From contig OX359246.1 of the NCBI GenBank assembly GCA_947179485.1, forward strand, positions 70,645,508 to 70,709,507: DNA of 64,000 nucleotides. The letters are read 5' to 3'. A program made the position numbers and the translations under genes. The notes under the pieces are model-generated. The model was not told the DNA's origin. It did no database searches and saw only the letters and a program-made list of their open reading frames with translations. This stretch comes from Allacma fusca (Eukaryota; Arthropoda; Collembola; Symphypleona; Sminthuridae). Position 1 is the stretch's first letter. The number at the start of each line of letters is the position of its first letter. Shown here one piece after another: positions 22,912 through 36,100 of this stretch.

Positions 22912-24038
22912 GTAAGGAAACTCGTTAGTTCCAGCAACCCTAAGCATATGCACTGGGTGGCCCCTATCATTTCCACCTATAAGCCTTTTACCCACAAATA
23001 AGGCCCAACTCATCAAAAATTGATTCCAGTCAATTTTCACCCCAAATTTTCAAAAGCCATTAACAATAAAAAAAAACTTTCCCAATTTTGAACCCAATAA
23101 AATAATTGTTTAGCCTTTAAAAATGGTTTAAAAAATGTCCTGGAAGAAAATGTTTTCTAAGATCTTGGTAAATTTTCATTAAACATTTGTTTTCTATAAA
23201 ATATTTTACCATTTGACAATACAAACCAGTTCAAAATTTCTGAGGAAAGCATGCTCTTTTAAATATTGGGAGTCAAACTTTACTGCAGAAATACCAATAT
23301 TTTCTTATTTTTATTTGAGGGCTGAGGAAATTTTGGGGATGTTTTAATAAAATTGAGGCAAATTTTTTTTGACGGATACCAGAATTCGGTGGAATGATAG
23401 GTTCTTTGGGTATTATTAGGAAATTATGTGACCGACCCTGTATTCATACTCCTTATGATGCTTTCGTATAGATTACCTCTGAACTTATACCCGAAAAAAT
23501 TTCCTGCCCGCATGAAGAAGCACAACCCTGAGATTTGCCTGGAAGGCCGTCAAATGTGTTAATATAAGTATTGCGAGTGAAGGTCAAGGTGGAATCGTCA
23601 CTTGTGTGTACAAAGGCGAGTTCTCCAATAGAAAATAAGGTTCGTGTCTCAGCTCAATGCTCCATTAAATGACTTTACAGTCATGTCTTGGACGGCTCAG
23701 AGTGACTAAATCCCAAAAGAGAGAGAGAGAGAGAAAAAAAATCCAAGGAAATCCCCGGACGCATTTATTTTTGGACAACCTGTCAAAATCAAAATTAACA
23801 AGTGTGTTAGATCTTAAAGACTGTCATATAAGGAATCATGAGATTTAAAAATTCAATTCGAGAAGACTCATCTGTGATTTGTGAGGAGGATTTTGGGGGG
23901 GAAGTTCTTTTATTTTTTGTGGCTTTTCAAAACCCGCAATAATTATCAAACAAAAAATTCACATTGAAGAATTTTTTAAGGGGAAAATTTTTTTAAAAGA
24001 AAACGTTAAGGGAAATATTTAACCTTTGGGCCAATCAG
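22912..24038. other. Noncoding (intron or 5' flank of RasGRF)
   Basis: No gene seen. A short GA repeat lies at about 23720-23735. Confidence 0.5.
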
Positions 24039-24054
24039 GATGTTATCTCCGAAG

Positions 24055-24198
24055 ATGCAACGATCCATCCGGGTCAATGAGTCCCAGATCCTCATGTTGG
24101 CGGAAAAGGCTCGTTTCGACCATGTCATGGCAGGCTATTTGTTTAAGAAATCCAACGGAGCCTCCAAATGGACCAGGAGATACTTTATTCTTTTTCAG
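24055..24198 (+). CDS. RASGRF: RasGRF exon 1: N-terminus and start of PH1
   Basis: 48 codons, donor CAG/GTCTGT, phase 0. Acceptor-like CAG ends at 24038, so the exon probably starts at 24039 with a short untranslated part. The first strands of PH1 ([18 protein letters not shown]) are visible. Confidence 0.9.
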
Positions 24199-27100
24199 GT
24201 CTGTATTTTTTCTAAATTGACTTTAAAATTTTTAAATGTAAATTCCCTCCCTTACAATTAGTTTAACACTTCACAAAAAAATACTCAACGGGGAAACATA
24301 ACACTTAATTCCCCAGACAAATTTCAAGTAAAATGCATACTTGAGCTCTAAATTTTAAATCAGTCTATAAAATTGAGCCCGGGAAAATTTGAACATAAAT
24401 TTCGATTCCGAAAATTCAAATTGAAGCGCTAAAATAAAAATTTTCATTAAAGAGCATATATTTAATGTTGGCAGTAAAAAAAAACAAAAATCTGGCCCGT
24501 AAAAGTTTAAATGATCAAAATGTATGAAAATGCAAATTTTAGCGGAAAGATTTAAAGGTTCGCGCCAGAATGTATTTGCGCTGATTAAAATTTTAGTGAT
24601 TCTGAATTTAAGACAATGAAATTTTTATAAAAAATATTTTCGAAAGTAGGTTTTGGGTACAGAACAGTCAGAAGCACCTTCAGGTTTGGTCCTTCGAGCC
24701 GGATATTTTTTAATGTTCTATTCGACTCAGGAAATAAAATTGTGACTGACGGAATGCACTTGCGCCTAAACCTGGACAAAATTTCCGGCTTAATTTTACA
24801 ACCCCCATTGGAAGAAAACCCATTACAGAAAAAACATTTCCGGTTTCGAGACACAGTCAAATTTTGAAATATGATTGTTATTTCTACCACTTAAGATTTT
24901 TTTCCCTAAGTTTATGGACTCGTGTGCCATTATGATTTTGATCCGGGATTGAAATATCTTACACACATATTGGTATTTGCTCTGTGAAAAGGGTTTTGAC
25001 AGCTTGAACATTCACATGTGTGTGTGTGTCTGGAAACACTAATGAAATAAAAGTGTCAAGCTCTTCAAAGCAGCCCTTTTCCTGGGTTTTCGGCCCTGTT
25101 GTTGTCGACCAGTCAGTTTTGATTAATCTTTAGGAAAGGAGTCATGCTATTTTCCTCTAATACATTTTTCCTTATCAACTTACGTCCATGGAACGGCATG
25201 GAAGGGGGAAAAAAGTGGAACGTCAGCGCTCCGCAGGTGGGTTGTAAACCGGAAAGTTAGACACGTATTGGACTCAAGGACCTTATATTCACACTATTTG
25301 TCTCCAGATTCTACATATTTTTTTTTAGGGCGTGTAGTTCAACATATACACACAAACACACACACACACAGAGCACAATATGTGTAGAATACACACGAAA
25401 ATTACATGTCAATCCTTATTTTTATCCAAGTAACAACAGGTACTGTAAATCCTGGGGTTACTCTTTCCCAGCCCATATGGGGCAAATTGAGAAAAAGTCT
25501 CTCATTGCCCCAAAATTGCTCCAAATTTGTTTCGAGTTGACGTAAATTATTTTTGGATTTTCTTGTCTTACGTGTGTGCAGAACCTCCTATTTTATTTCG
25601 AAGCGGAAGGAGGGATCCGACCCTCTGGCGTCATTTTCCTCGAAGGCTGCTACTGCGAAAGGCTCATCTTGAAGGAGAAACATGTGAGTGGGGATTTTTT
25701 TCTGGGTAAAATTTTTAACCCTTAATTTTGATCTCAAGCGTACTGAATCCATGCCCCCTTCCTATGTGCTCCATTTTGTGGGTTTTCATAAATAAAATTA
25801 ATTTCTTTGCGGGGTCTTCAAATTACAATTTTTTTTGTTCCGAACGATTTCAGTACTACTTTGGAATCACATATCGTAGGGAGAACCTCCGGCACTATGA
25901 ACTTAGGGCCGAGTCCGAATCTGACTGCAAGGCTTGGATTGACGCAATCCGGGTGGCAAGGTAACGTCAAATCCTTTCACAAAAATCCAGGAAGAACTTA
26001 CTTAAGTTTAGACAAGGGCTAGAATATCTGCAAAAGAAAAATTCCTACATTTTACCCAAATATTTTTATATTAGTTCTGAAGCCAAATATATGCCCCAAT
26101 TTCCTCCTTTTTGTCCTCATAACTGACTGTCACTGGATGTTCTTACAGAAATTTTGATTTGACCTAAAATTAAAAATGTGACACTCATTAAAAAATTTTT
26201 AAGGACACAAATGTTATTTCTTGGTTTTCTAGTTTCAATAAATTACTCCTCCAGAAAGAAGAGCTGGAGCAGAAGTACCTGCATTTATTACAGGTAATTA
26301 ATTACAAGAACAAAATTTTGCAAAAAATTGAAAAATACGGAGTAAAATCTACAGACGTGCCCTTGAAATTTTGAAGTTCAAAAATTTTTGACTGACCATT
26401 TCCAGATTGTAGAATCCGAGAAAACAGCAAAATGGCAATACACGGTGCAATGTGAGCAGCTGGCGTCTGAAATAAAAAAATTAAGATCTGAGGTAATAAC
26501 CTTTTTTTCTGCGATTATTGGTGGAATTTGTTTTTTTAATAAAAATTGTTACAAAAACAAATACCAAAAACGATTTTCAAATGTGAATGGTATTTCCAGT
26601 TATGTGCCCTGAAGAAAGAATGGCGCTTGGGAGGGGGGAGTGGGAATTCAGGCGGGAGTTCTACTCATACTTTGGAATCCGAAGACTTGAAAAAAATTAA
26701 AAAGGTCCAGAGCTTTTTTAGAGGGTGGCTTTGTCGTCGGCGATGGAAGCAGATCGTGGACGAATATATCAAATCCCCCCATGCTGAGGCAATGAGGAAA
26801 CGGAACAGGTATTTAAAAATTACGCAGCTGACAGCCCTTAAAAAATATGCTAACAAATTTTCGAAATAACTCACTTGCGTCGACATACGGAATTTAAGAC
26901 GAATGAAAAATCTCCCAAAAATTTCTTTAGAGCCCATAATTTTCGAAATGTTTCCAGGATGACCAGATATCAGATAAAACGGTCCCGTCAAAATTTTCAA
27001 ACACCCTGCAAGAAAAATTTAAAAATTTACTTGAAAAAACTTACAGAAGGCATCAAATCCCAAAATTACAATGATTATTTCTGCAGGGAAAATTTTTGGA

Positions 27101-30100
27101 TATTTTCGAAAATGTATAACCAAAATACTAGGAGATTTTCCAGGTCTTGTTTTCTCCTTTGAAGAAGAGTTTCGTGCGAACATTTTCGATGGTAAAAGTG
27201 GTATTGGAAGGTCCTACCAGGGCAGAGCGGGATTTTGATACTATAAGAGTCGGTTTCGAAATTTAATGATAGCTTTTAACCAATTAGTCAATTTTACTCA
27301 ACCACACTGAAACCCACAATCTCTCCGATTTTACGGACTTCCTCTCTGCTAAATTGATTTGTGGAGGGAAGGGTCTGTTTGAAGTGGATTGTATCTAATG
27401 TTAAAATTGGGAGGGATACATATTGTGGAGAATAGGATTGACGCGGGCTGTCAGGAATTATCACTTTGGTTAGGTTCCGGAAACTATAATTTCATTTAGT
27501 TACGCATCCCGAGCCGAGCTTTTAAGGTACGGACGGGGTTTCATTGGCTTAATTGAATTACCCATTATTTAGTAATAATTAAATCTGACCAATAGGAAAC
27601 AATGGTGGGGACCGTATACTCTAAATTACTGTCTACGCTACCCATATTTGGAAAACGCCCTACTCTTATGATTTTACATTGTTTTCAAAAGCCTACTAAT
27701 CCAAGGGGCTCAAGTTGTAGTTGAACCTTGACCTTTGACCTTGACTTGACCTAAAACTTCAAATTTAAGCTTTCCTTTACAGTTTATATCATCCTGTATA
27801 GGTATCAATTTGACTGAAGTCAATCCCTGATTTAAGAAGAAAGGTACTTCACATTTGACGGAATAACAAGTATCTCAAGATTGAACCTTAAACTTGACAT
27901 ATTTGTCTCGAATTTGACATTTACTTGATGGTTGACCTATTTTTTCGAAATTACTTCAATTCAAGTGATTTTTATTCGATTAATGACATACCGGTTCACA
28001 TAACTTACTTTGACATACGGCTTCCTTAAATCATTCTTACTTGACCCAGTGTTGACAGCTACTTGACCTTAAACCATTATTAATTGACCCAGTGCTGACA
28101 GCTACTTGACCTTAAACCATTATTACTTGACCCAGTGCTGACAGCTACTTGACCTTAAACCATTATTACTTGACCCAGTGGTGAGAACGAGTAGACCTTA
28201 AGCCAGCATAATTGACCCAGGCGTGAGAACTCCTATACCTTAAACCATTATTAATTGACCTAGTGGTGACATCTACTTGACCTTAAACCATTATTAATTG
28301 ACCCAGTGCTGACAGCTACTTGACCTTAAACCATTATTACTTGACCCAGTGCTGACAGCTGCTTGACCTTAAACCATTATTACTTGACCCAGTGGTGAGA
28401 ACGAGTAGCCCTTAAGCCAGCATAATTGACCCAGGCGTGAGAACTCCTATACCTTAAACCATTATTAATTGACCTAGTGGTGACATCTACTTGACCTTAA
28501 ACCATTATTAATTGACCCAGTGGTGAGAACGACCAGACCTAAAGCCATTATTATGGACCCGGTGGTGAGAACTACCAGACCTTAAACCATTATTAATTGA
28601 CCTAGTAGTCACATCAACATGACCTTAAGCTCTAATTAATTGACCCACTAGTGAAAACTACTTGACCTCATACCAAACCGTACACCATGTTAAATATAGA
28701 CCTTGACCCTGAACCACAACTGCTAGAAGCTACTATGCGAACCAATTCTTGACCCAATGTTGACCATACTTTGACCTTATAAACACCAACATGACCTACT
28801 GATCACCAGAACTTCATCTTCACCCCCCAGAACTTTGCCCGAATTGCAACCAGATTTTGACTGACGTTTCGGTCGAAATCTATATAATTTGACCCGAAAT
28901 TGGCTAAACTTTGACCTCAAACTACATAGAGGCTTAGCCTTCCTGTAAAAGGGACGGCTATTATTACACACGAACATTTCGGCCAAAATCGAAATACAAT
29001 TATCAAATTTAAAAAAAAACCAACTAAAATTTTACAACCCTTGTTTGTTAAAGCTTGGTGTTCCGAATGGTGGAGGCGGAAGAGGAGTACGTGGAGCAGT
29101 TGGAGGTGGTTGTTTCGGGATTCCTTCGACCGATGCGGATGGCAGCAAGTTCGAAGTCTCCGCCCGTGACCCATGAGGACGTCTCGTCAATATTTTTAAA
29201 CGTTGAAACAGTTCTTTTCCTTCACCAGATCTTCCTGAAGGGCCTCACAGCTCGAATAGAACAGTGGCCCACACTAGTCTTAGGTATAGGCAAGTACTCT
29301 TGAGGGAGGATGATGAATCATTTCTCACCACCTACCCTTTTATTTCTTCTTCTTGGCGTGCGTTTCGTAAGTCTGTGCATGATAAGCGTCGTCAGTCTCT
29401 TAAAAAAAAGGCTCCTTCTGCATAAAACGACTCTGCCCCAAAACCTCCCTCATAAATCATTCAAACTGTCTTTGGACCCGATGTCATCGTTCGTATCTCT
29501 CTCTTGTGTCTTCGTATATACTCGTGAGACTGTCTCAACTTCTCCTCTGTCCAGTCTGTCGTCTGCAAAAACAAAATCAAAATCTTTTTTAATCTTTGCC
29601 CATCCGATGTGTGTGTCTATGTCCAATTTTCCTCCTCAACCTAAAAAAATGTCAAAATCATTGCCATTCAATGTCGGTGAGGGTCATGGGAAATTCCGAG
29701 GCTTTTTTCAGCTTGGCTTTATCCTTAGAATTTATTCCATAACTACATTTATAGTCAATACATACAGAGCGAGAGGAGATTTTATACCGCTCGTGGAGTT
29801 TTTCCTATGACCATTACCGTTTTTGGCCTTTTCTGGATTTTTCTCTGTGTTTTTCTGAAGCTATGCAGTTCTTGCGTGGCTCATGAGCTCGTGGTTTTGC
29901 TTGTGCTTGATTGTTTAAATTGTAGATTTAAAAAACATGCTTGTGGAGCGAAGATCGTGTCAGGGTGGCGGGAATTCAATTTTGGTTATTTACGGTTAAA
30001 GTTAAAGGATTTCTAGATTTGAGGTAATTTGTCCCAGTTCCAGTAATTTTTTTTTCTTTAGAATTTTATGAAAGATTTTTTTTTTAGCTGAACCCGAGAT

Positions 30101-33100
30101 TTGTAGTTTTCCTCAGTGAATTTTATGCTTGATTCAGTGGATTATCATATTTAGTGTGAAACAATGATTTGTAGGTTTGACCCAACGATTTTTGAAATCA
30201 GCCCAATGATTTTTAGGTTTAAAGCAGGGAGTTTTGAACGTTTTGAAATTTGACTCCAAAATTTTGGAATTTGATCGTGAATTTTGATATTTGACCGTGA
30301 AATCTTGAAATTTGACTAACATTCTTTGAAATTGACCCAAACGTTTTGAATTTGACCGAGAATTTTCAAATTTGACCCAAACGTTTTGAATTTGACCGAG
30401 AATTTTCAAATTTGACCGGGAATTTTTAAAGTTAAACGAGAATTTTTGAATTTGACAGAAAATTTTTGAATTTGATCGCGAATTTTGATATTTGACCCTG
30501 AAATCTTGAAATTTGACCAAAAGTGTTTGAAATTGGCCGAAAAGTCTTTAAATTTGACCGAAAATTATGGAATTTTTAAATTTGAACGGGAATTTTTAAA
30601 TTTGAACGGGAATTTTTTAATTTGACCGAGAATTTTTGAATTTGACCGAAAATTTTAGAATTTGATCGTGAATTTTGATATTTGACCCTGAAATCTTGAA
30701 ATTTGGCCAAAATTCTTTGAAATTGACCCAAAAGTTTTAAATTTGACCGAGAATTTTTGAATTTGATCGTGAATTTTGATATTTGACCCTGAAATCTTGA
30801 AATTTGACCTAAGTTCTTTGAAATTGACCCAGAAGTACTGAAATTTCACTAAGAATTCTTCGAATTTGACCCAGAAATGTTAAAACCTATTTAAAATTGA
30901 CCCAGCGGCTCTTTGATTCGACAATTGCTACATTCTAATTGAACCCACGATTTTTTAACTTGAACTCAAAAAATTAGGATGACTAGAATTTCTCCATTTT
31001 GAACTTTACGTTACCGCAGGAAAGAATGTGCTAACTATTTTTGTTCTCAACTAATATTAAATATTGACCCCTTTCGGACCTCAAACATGAGACCTATATC
31101 GTAGATACCTCAATGTTTTCCCGTCACCATGTACAACAGTGCATTTGTTCTTGAACGTATGGACTCTTGACTGTTGTGATGGGATAGAGTGGATTTGGAG
31201 TCGTGTCATTGGTTTAAAAAAACCAATGAATGGTAACTGTGCTTGGTGGATGCTGGACATAAATGCTAATGTAATGCTACATGTATGTGAATATTGCATT
31301 GAATATCCTTGAAGACTTGTCCTTCAAAATTTATTTTTATTTCAAGTGTCACGTGACTTGCTGTACCCTTGCGTAGGTGTGAGTTACCTTTTTTAAAATT
31401 GACCCCCGAAGTAGATGAACCCACCCACAAAAATGATTCTTTTTCGGTCTTGCTGTGATGATAAAATTTTCCATTAAAATATTTTAAATTTATTTTTTCT
31501 CTCCTCATTAATCATCCTCGCGTTAAGAGTTTTGTATCAAATTTCTTAAAAAAATTATTACAATGTATAGTCTTAAATAGAAGTTGAGTAGCTGCGTTAT
31601 TATTAGTGCAGTAAAAATAGTTTGATGCGTTCAGAAAGCTATGGTAGCTCAAATGCACACATTTTTCTAGATGCGTTTTTTTATTAATTTATTCTTAATA
31701 TTGTTTCCTTTGACGCTATATCATTTGTGTGTGATTTTTTGGAAAGCAAAATTATGTGTGTATATTTTTTAATCTCTTGATATCTTTACCATATATTTTG
31801 ACATTTGTACATTTTGTGAGTATATATTTTCTGTTGTTTGTCAAATTTCTGTCTTCGTTTTATATTTATATTTGTCGAGGCTCTCGTTGAGTTTCTGTCC
31901 CGTTCCGATGTGGACTCTTTTATTAGATATTGCGTTAGTTTTAAGTTGTTTCGTATTTTACTCGTTCTGGTGGACTCCAACCATTTAGTATTTTAGATTG
32001 TAGATTGCAGTGGAGTGCAAATGCTGTCGTTAGAATTATAGGCTGCTGAATTAGTTAGTGAGAGTAGCATCGAGATTCCGATGTGAGACTTGCGAAATCT
32101 AACCATCAGTGACTATTCGTGCAGGTGACCTCTTCGACATGCTCCTCCCCATGCTTTCCATTTATCAGGAGTACGTCAGGAACCATCACTACTCACTTCA
32201 GGTAAGGATTCCTTCTTTCGTTAATAGCTTTTCTGTATCGATGCGCATCGGCTGGGATTTGAATCCTTTGAAATGAATCCGCATTGAATCGGAATTCCAG
32301 ACGGGATTTGATAGTTAAGATCCCTTCGGCAATATCAACTACGATACAAAGGGGTTGTTTTTGAAAATATTTTAAATAAGTGCCGATGCGATCTCCGATG
32401 TGATCTCCGATGGGATCTCTGATGCGATCTCCGATGCGAAAAGATGTAGTTTGAAAGTTCAAAAAGTACAAGAGGAACCCTTGTTTTGAATAATTTAGGT
32501 GCTGACTGAGTGCAAGCAACAAAGCACGTTCGCATCGATGCTGAATCGTCTCGAGAACAAGGCCGCTTGCCAGGGTCGATCCCTCGAGACATTCCTGACT
32601 TATCCGATGCATCAGGTGAGGGCGGATTTTGTTTTCGAATTACTATAGTTATAAGGTGTTTCAAGTAATTTTTGTAACCATGACAACCCCATCCTAATTT
32701 CGTGCAGATTCCCCGATACATCATAACCCTACACGAGCTTCTCGCGCACACTCCCTACGACCACGTGGAGCGGAAGAGTTTGGAAACAGCCCGAACGCAA
32801 TTGGAGGAACTCTCCCGTCAAATGCATGACGAAGTCTCCGAAACAGAGAATCTTCGGAAGAATTTGGCAATCGAGCGGATGATCGTGGAGGGATGTGACA
32901 TCTTGCTCGATGTGAATCAAGTCTTCGTCCGCCAGGGTTCCTTGATCCATTTGGCCGATGGGGGTAAGAAGCGGGCGAGGATTTTGAAGCCCGAGAAGGA
33001 CGCAGTCCGCCAAGCATTCCTATTCTCCAATCATTTAATTCTAACGACGAGGGCGACCAATGGCAGGCTCCATTTGGTCCCAAATATTGGGAAGATCCCC

Positions 33101-36100
33101 CTCGCCGATGCGACGCTCATCGAAGACCCTTCCGAGGGCTACGAGATAGATCCGAATACCGACGATGTCTCCATCTCCTCCCAGTCCAGCTACAGCGACT
33201 CCAGCAATTCTCAGCTGATCAAGAAGTCCATCGAGGCGGCCCACGGGGGTCTCGATTTTAAGATCATCCTCGATACGAAGAACGGTCCTCTAAGTATTCA
33301 TTTACTCGCACCGTCTGCTCAAGAAAAACACGCTTGGATCTCCGATATCTCCCAATGTATGGACAATGTCCATTTCAATGATTTGTTACACGGATCGGAC
33401 TCCGCATCGGTGGCAGTCCCTCACAGTGTCCGAACCGATCCGAAATTATTCAAGGACGATGTGGATATCCGATTTTCGAGGACCCTCAATTCCTGTAAAG
33501 TCCCCCAAATCCGATATGCCACGCCACAGAGGCTGTTGGAGAGACTGACGGACCTTCGCTTTCTATCCATTGATTTCCTCAATACCTTCCTCCTCACTTA
33601 CAGGGTCTTCACGGACTCGGTCACTGTCCTTGAGGCCCTAAAAAGGGTCTATTACAACGCTGAGCCCTTGGACTCTTGTGGGGATAAGTAAGATTTTTTT
33701 TTTTTTTTTTAAATATCTGCTAAAATATTTTTGTATCTGCTAAAAAATTTTTGTCGGTTACATCGATCAATTCTAGCGTGGATGGGATTGTAAAAGAAGA
33801 GGATGTAGTGAGGGTGGAGGGTTACCGTCGAATTTCGACAGCCTCCTCTGTCTCGGGCTACGGGACCGAGAGTGAGCGGGACCCAAATCATTTCTACGAT
33901 AATCGCGGGCCACACTGGCGTTGGAGCTTCCGGAAAAGTAAGTATTTGATTGGCCCATCCCATTACCCTTAACCATTTTGCATTTCTCCATTTTGTAATG
34001 CATTTTTTGGATTGTCCACCAAGTTCTGTACAATTACCATTTTGCCCATTGATTTTTTTGTAATGTTCCAAAAATCATTATTAGCTATTAGATCACTTAG
34101 GAGCAGATCGGGATTGGCAGTATCAGTGATATTTGGGAGATTTTTGTATTTTGTAAATTTTGGGGGTGGGGCATAAAAGCGGGAAAATTTAAATTGAGGA
34201 GGGGTTAAAAGAATAAATGTCATGGGAATAAAAAAAAATAGGATAATTATTGTCAAATATTTAAAAGGCCAGTAATAAATAGAGATAAATCCCCTAAAAA
34301 ATATTTTTGAGGCATGTAACCCAGCACTGGTAACTACAATCCCAGTACTGCTCTTTAACTTGCATTTTTGAAAATAAAATTGTGCGCTACAACAAACTGG
34401 ATTGTTTTTGACATGTTGAGTAGTGGAAGAGGAAGTTAAAAATTGTCACTTGATGCCCACCCCTGCAAGTCCACCTGCACGTAAGAAGTCAGTGACTCTG
34501 AGAGTAGAAGACATAGGTGGGCACCTGTTAGTTCCTCCTGGAGCAGCTGGCTGCTCCTCTAGTAGTGAGACACTGACTGAGCAAGTGAGTTGCACAAATA
34601 TCACAACCAAACTACATTTTTCTAGTTTTTTTTACAAAATTATTAAAAAAAAAAAAAATTTGCACGGAATCAATTTTTTTTCTCAATCAAATACATATGA
34701 AATTAATGGAATGCCATACAGAACGCTTCAAAGAAACAAAGACATTCGAGTGTAAACTCGGCTTCTTCGGACGCGTCCGAATCTGAGGAGGAAGTGCAAG
34801 CAGCCCCGAGCCCCAATGTTACTAATTGTAAGCCCACTATTGGTTAGTTTGTGAGTGTGCATGTTGTACCAAAAAAAAAACCATTTCCGATCGTAGCATT
34901 CATTTAGTGTAGATAATTTGAATGCCTGACTTACCATTTTGACTTGGTACCTGGTTTTTGCGGGGATTCAATATTTCAAGGGACCCGCTTCTTCTTGCAT
35001 GTGAAATCTTTGAGTTCCGGTTTTTCTGTTGTTGAGTAACGTCATAGGAAATCTGTGCAGGGGAATTTGGTTTTCCTCCAATTGTGGTTAGTTTTTGTGC
35101 AAAATAAAGTCTGGCGTAGATTTTTCAAAAAATTTGGGGTAAGTTTTTCAAAAAATTGAGGTAAATTTTTATATATTTGATTGAAATTTGGGGTATATTT
35201 TTCAAAAATTTACGGTACATTTTTATATATTTGACTGGAATATTTGGGGATCGATTTTCCCAAATTTTGTGATAGGCGTTTTAAAAATTTGAGATACATT
35301 TTTATATTTGATTGAAAAATTTCGGGGTAGATTTTCCCAAAATTTTGAGTAGATTTTATTAAAATTCGGGTTTGGTTTTATTAAAATTTTGGGCAGATTT
35401 TATTAAAATTTAGGGCAGATTTTATTGAAATTTGGGGCAGATTTTCTACGGATATTAAAAGATTGGGACGTGATGGATGGCTCAGTTGCTGGGCCGAAAT
35501 TGGCACAGAAAATGATGACAATGCGAGGAGAATGAAATTTGCTTGTGCAGAATGACTATGAGTGAAGTTGTTGTTGTTGCTGTTGTTGTTGTACACATAA
35601 TGTACCTTACAGACCCCAAAGAGTCCGGGAAATGGAGGGGACTTTCCGATGAGCAGAGTTCTCCCGTGCTGACGATGCATCGCGAGAGTTTCCAACAGAC
35701 TTCCCCTCCCTCACCTTTATTTGCGTACACGATAGAGTTTTGTTCGTAGGACTATGTTTCTGAGTTGAGTAATTATTCTCCACGGACCCTGTATTAAGCA
35801 ATGAATCCCTTACTTTTGCATGCACATTGAAGAGGTTCGGAACTCTCGGAGATTTCCCTTGTTCTTATCAATGCACACAGAACTGCACGTACGTACCATT
35901 TCCTAATTTCCATTCTTCGTATCTTCTCACACTCATTTATTACTACTCTTGGTATTTTCTCCTTCGCATGAAACCAATACTGCTTCAAGGCAGGTCAAGT
36001 CCATATTTACAGATACTTCAGCGTCTATTTCGAGTCTAAGTGTCTTAGGTTAATAACTCGGGTTTAAAATCATTGCTTGTAGATTTCAATTTCAAGTTTG

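Noticed and set aside
22594..23040. 148-codon - strand frame with a protein-like start
   Set aside because: GTG start, no - strand splice sites. The GC-rich part is better explained by the + strand candidate exon 22864-22911.
29310..29810. 166-codon + strand frame just after RasGRF exon 7
   Set aside because: Lies in intron 7, AT/TC-rich, no domain; the donor at 29284 and next DH exon at 32125 fit the family perfectly.
32193..33244. Several - strand frames opposite the RasGRF exons
   Set aside because: Antisense shadows of GC-rich coding exons; no splice sites or motifs.
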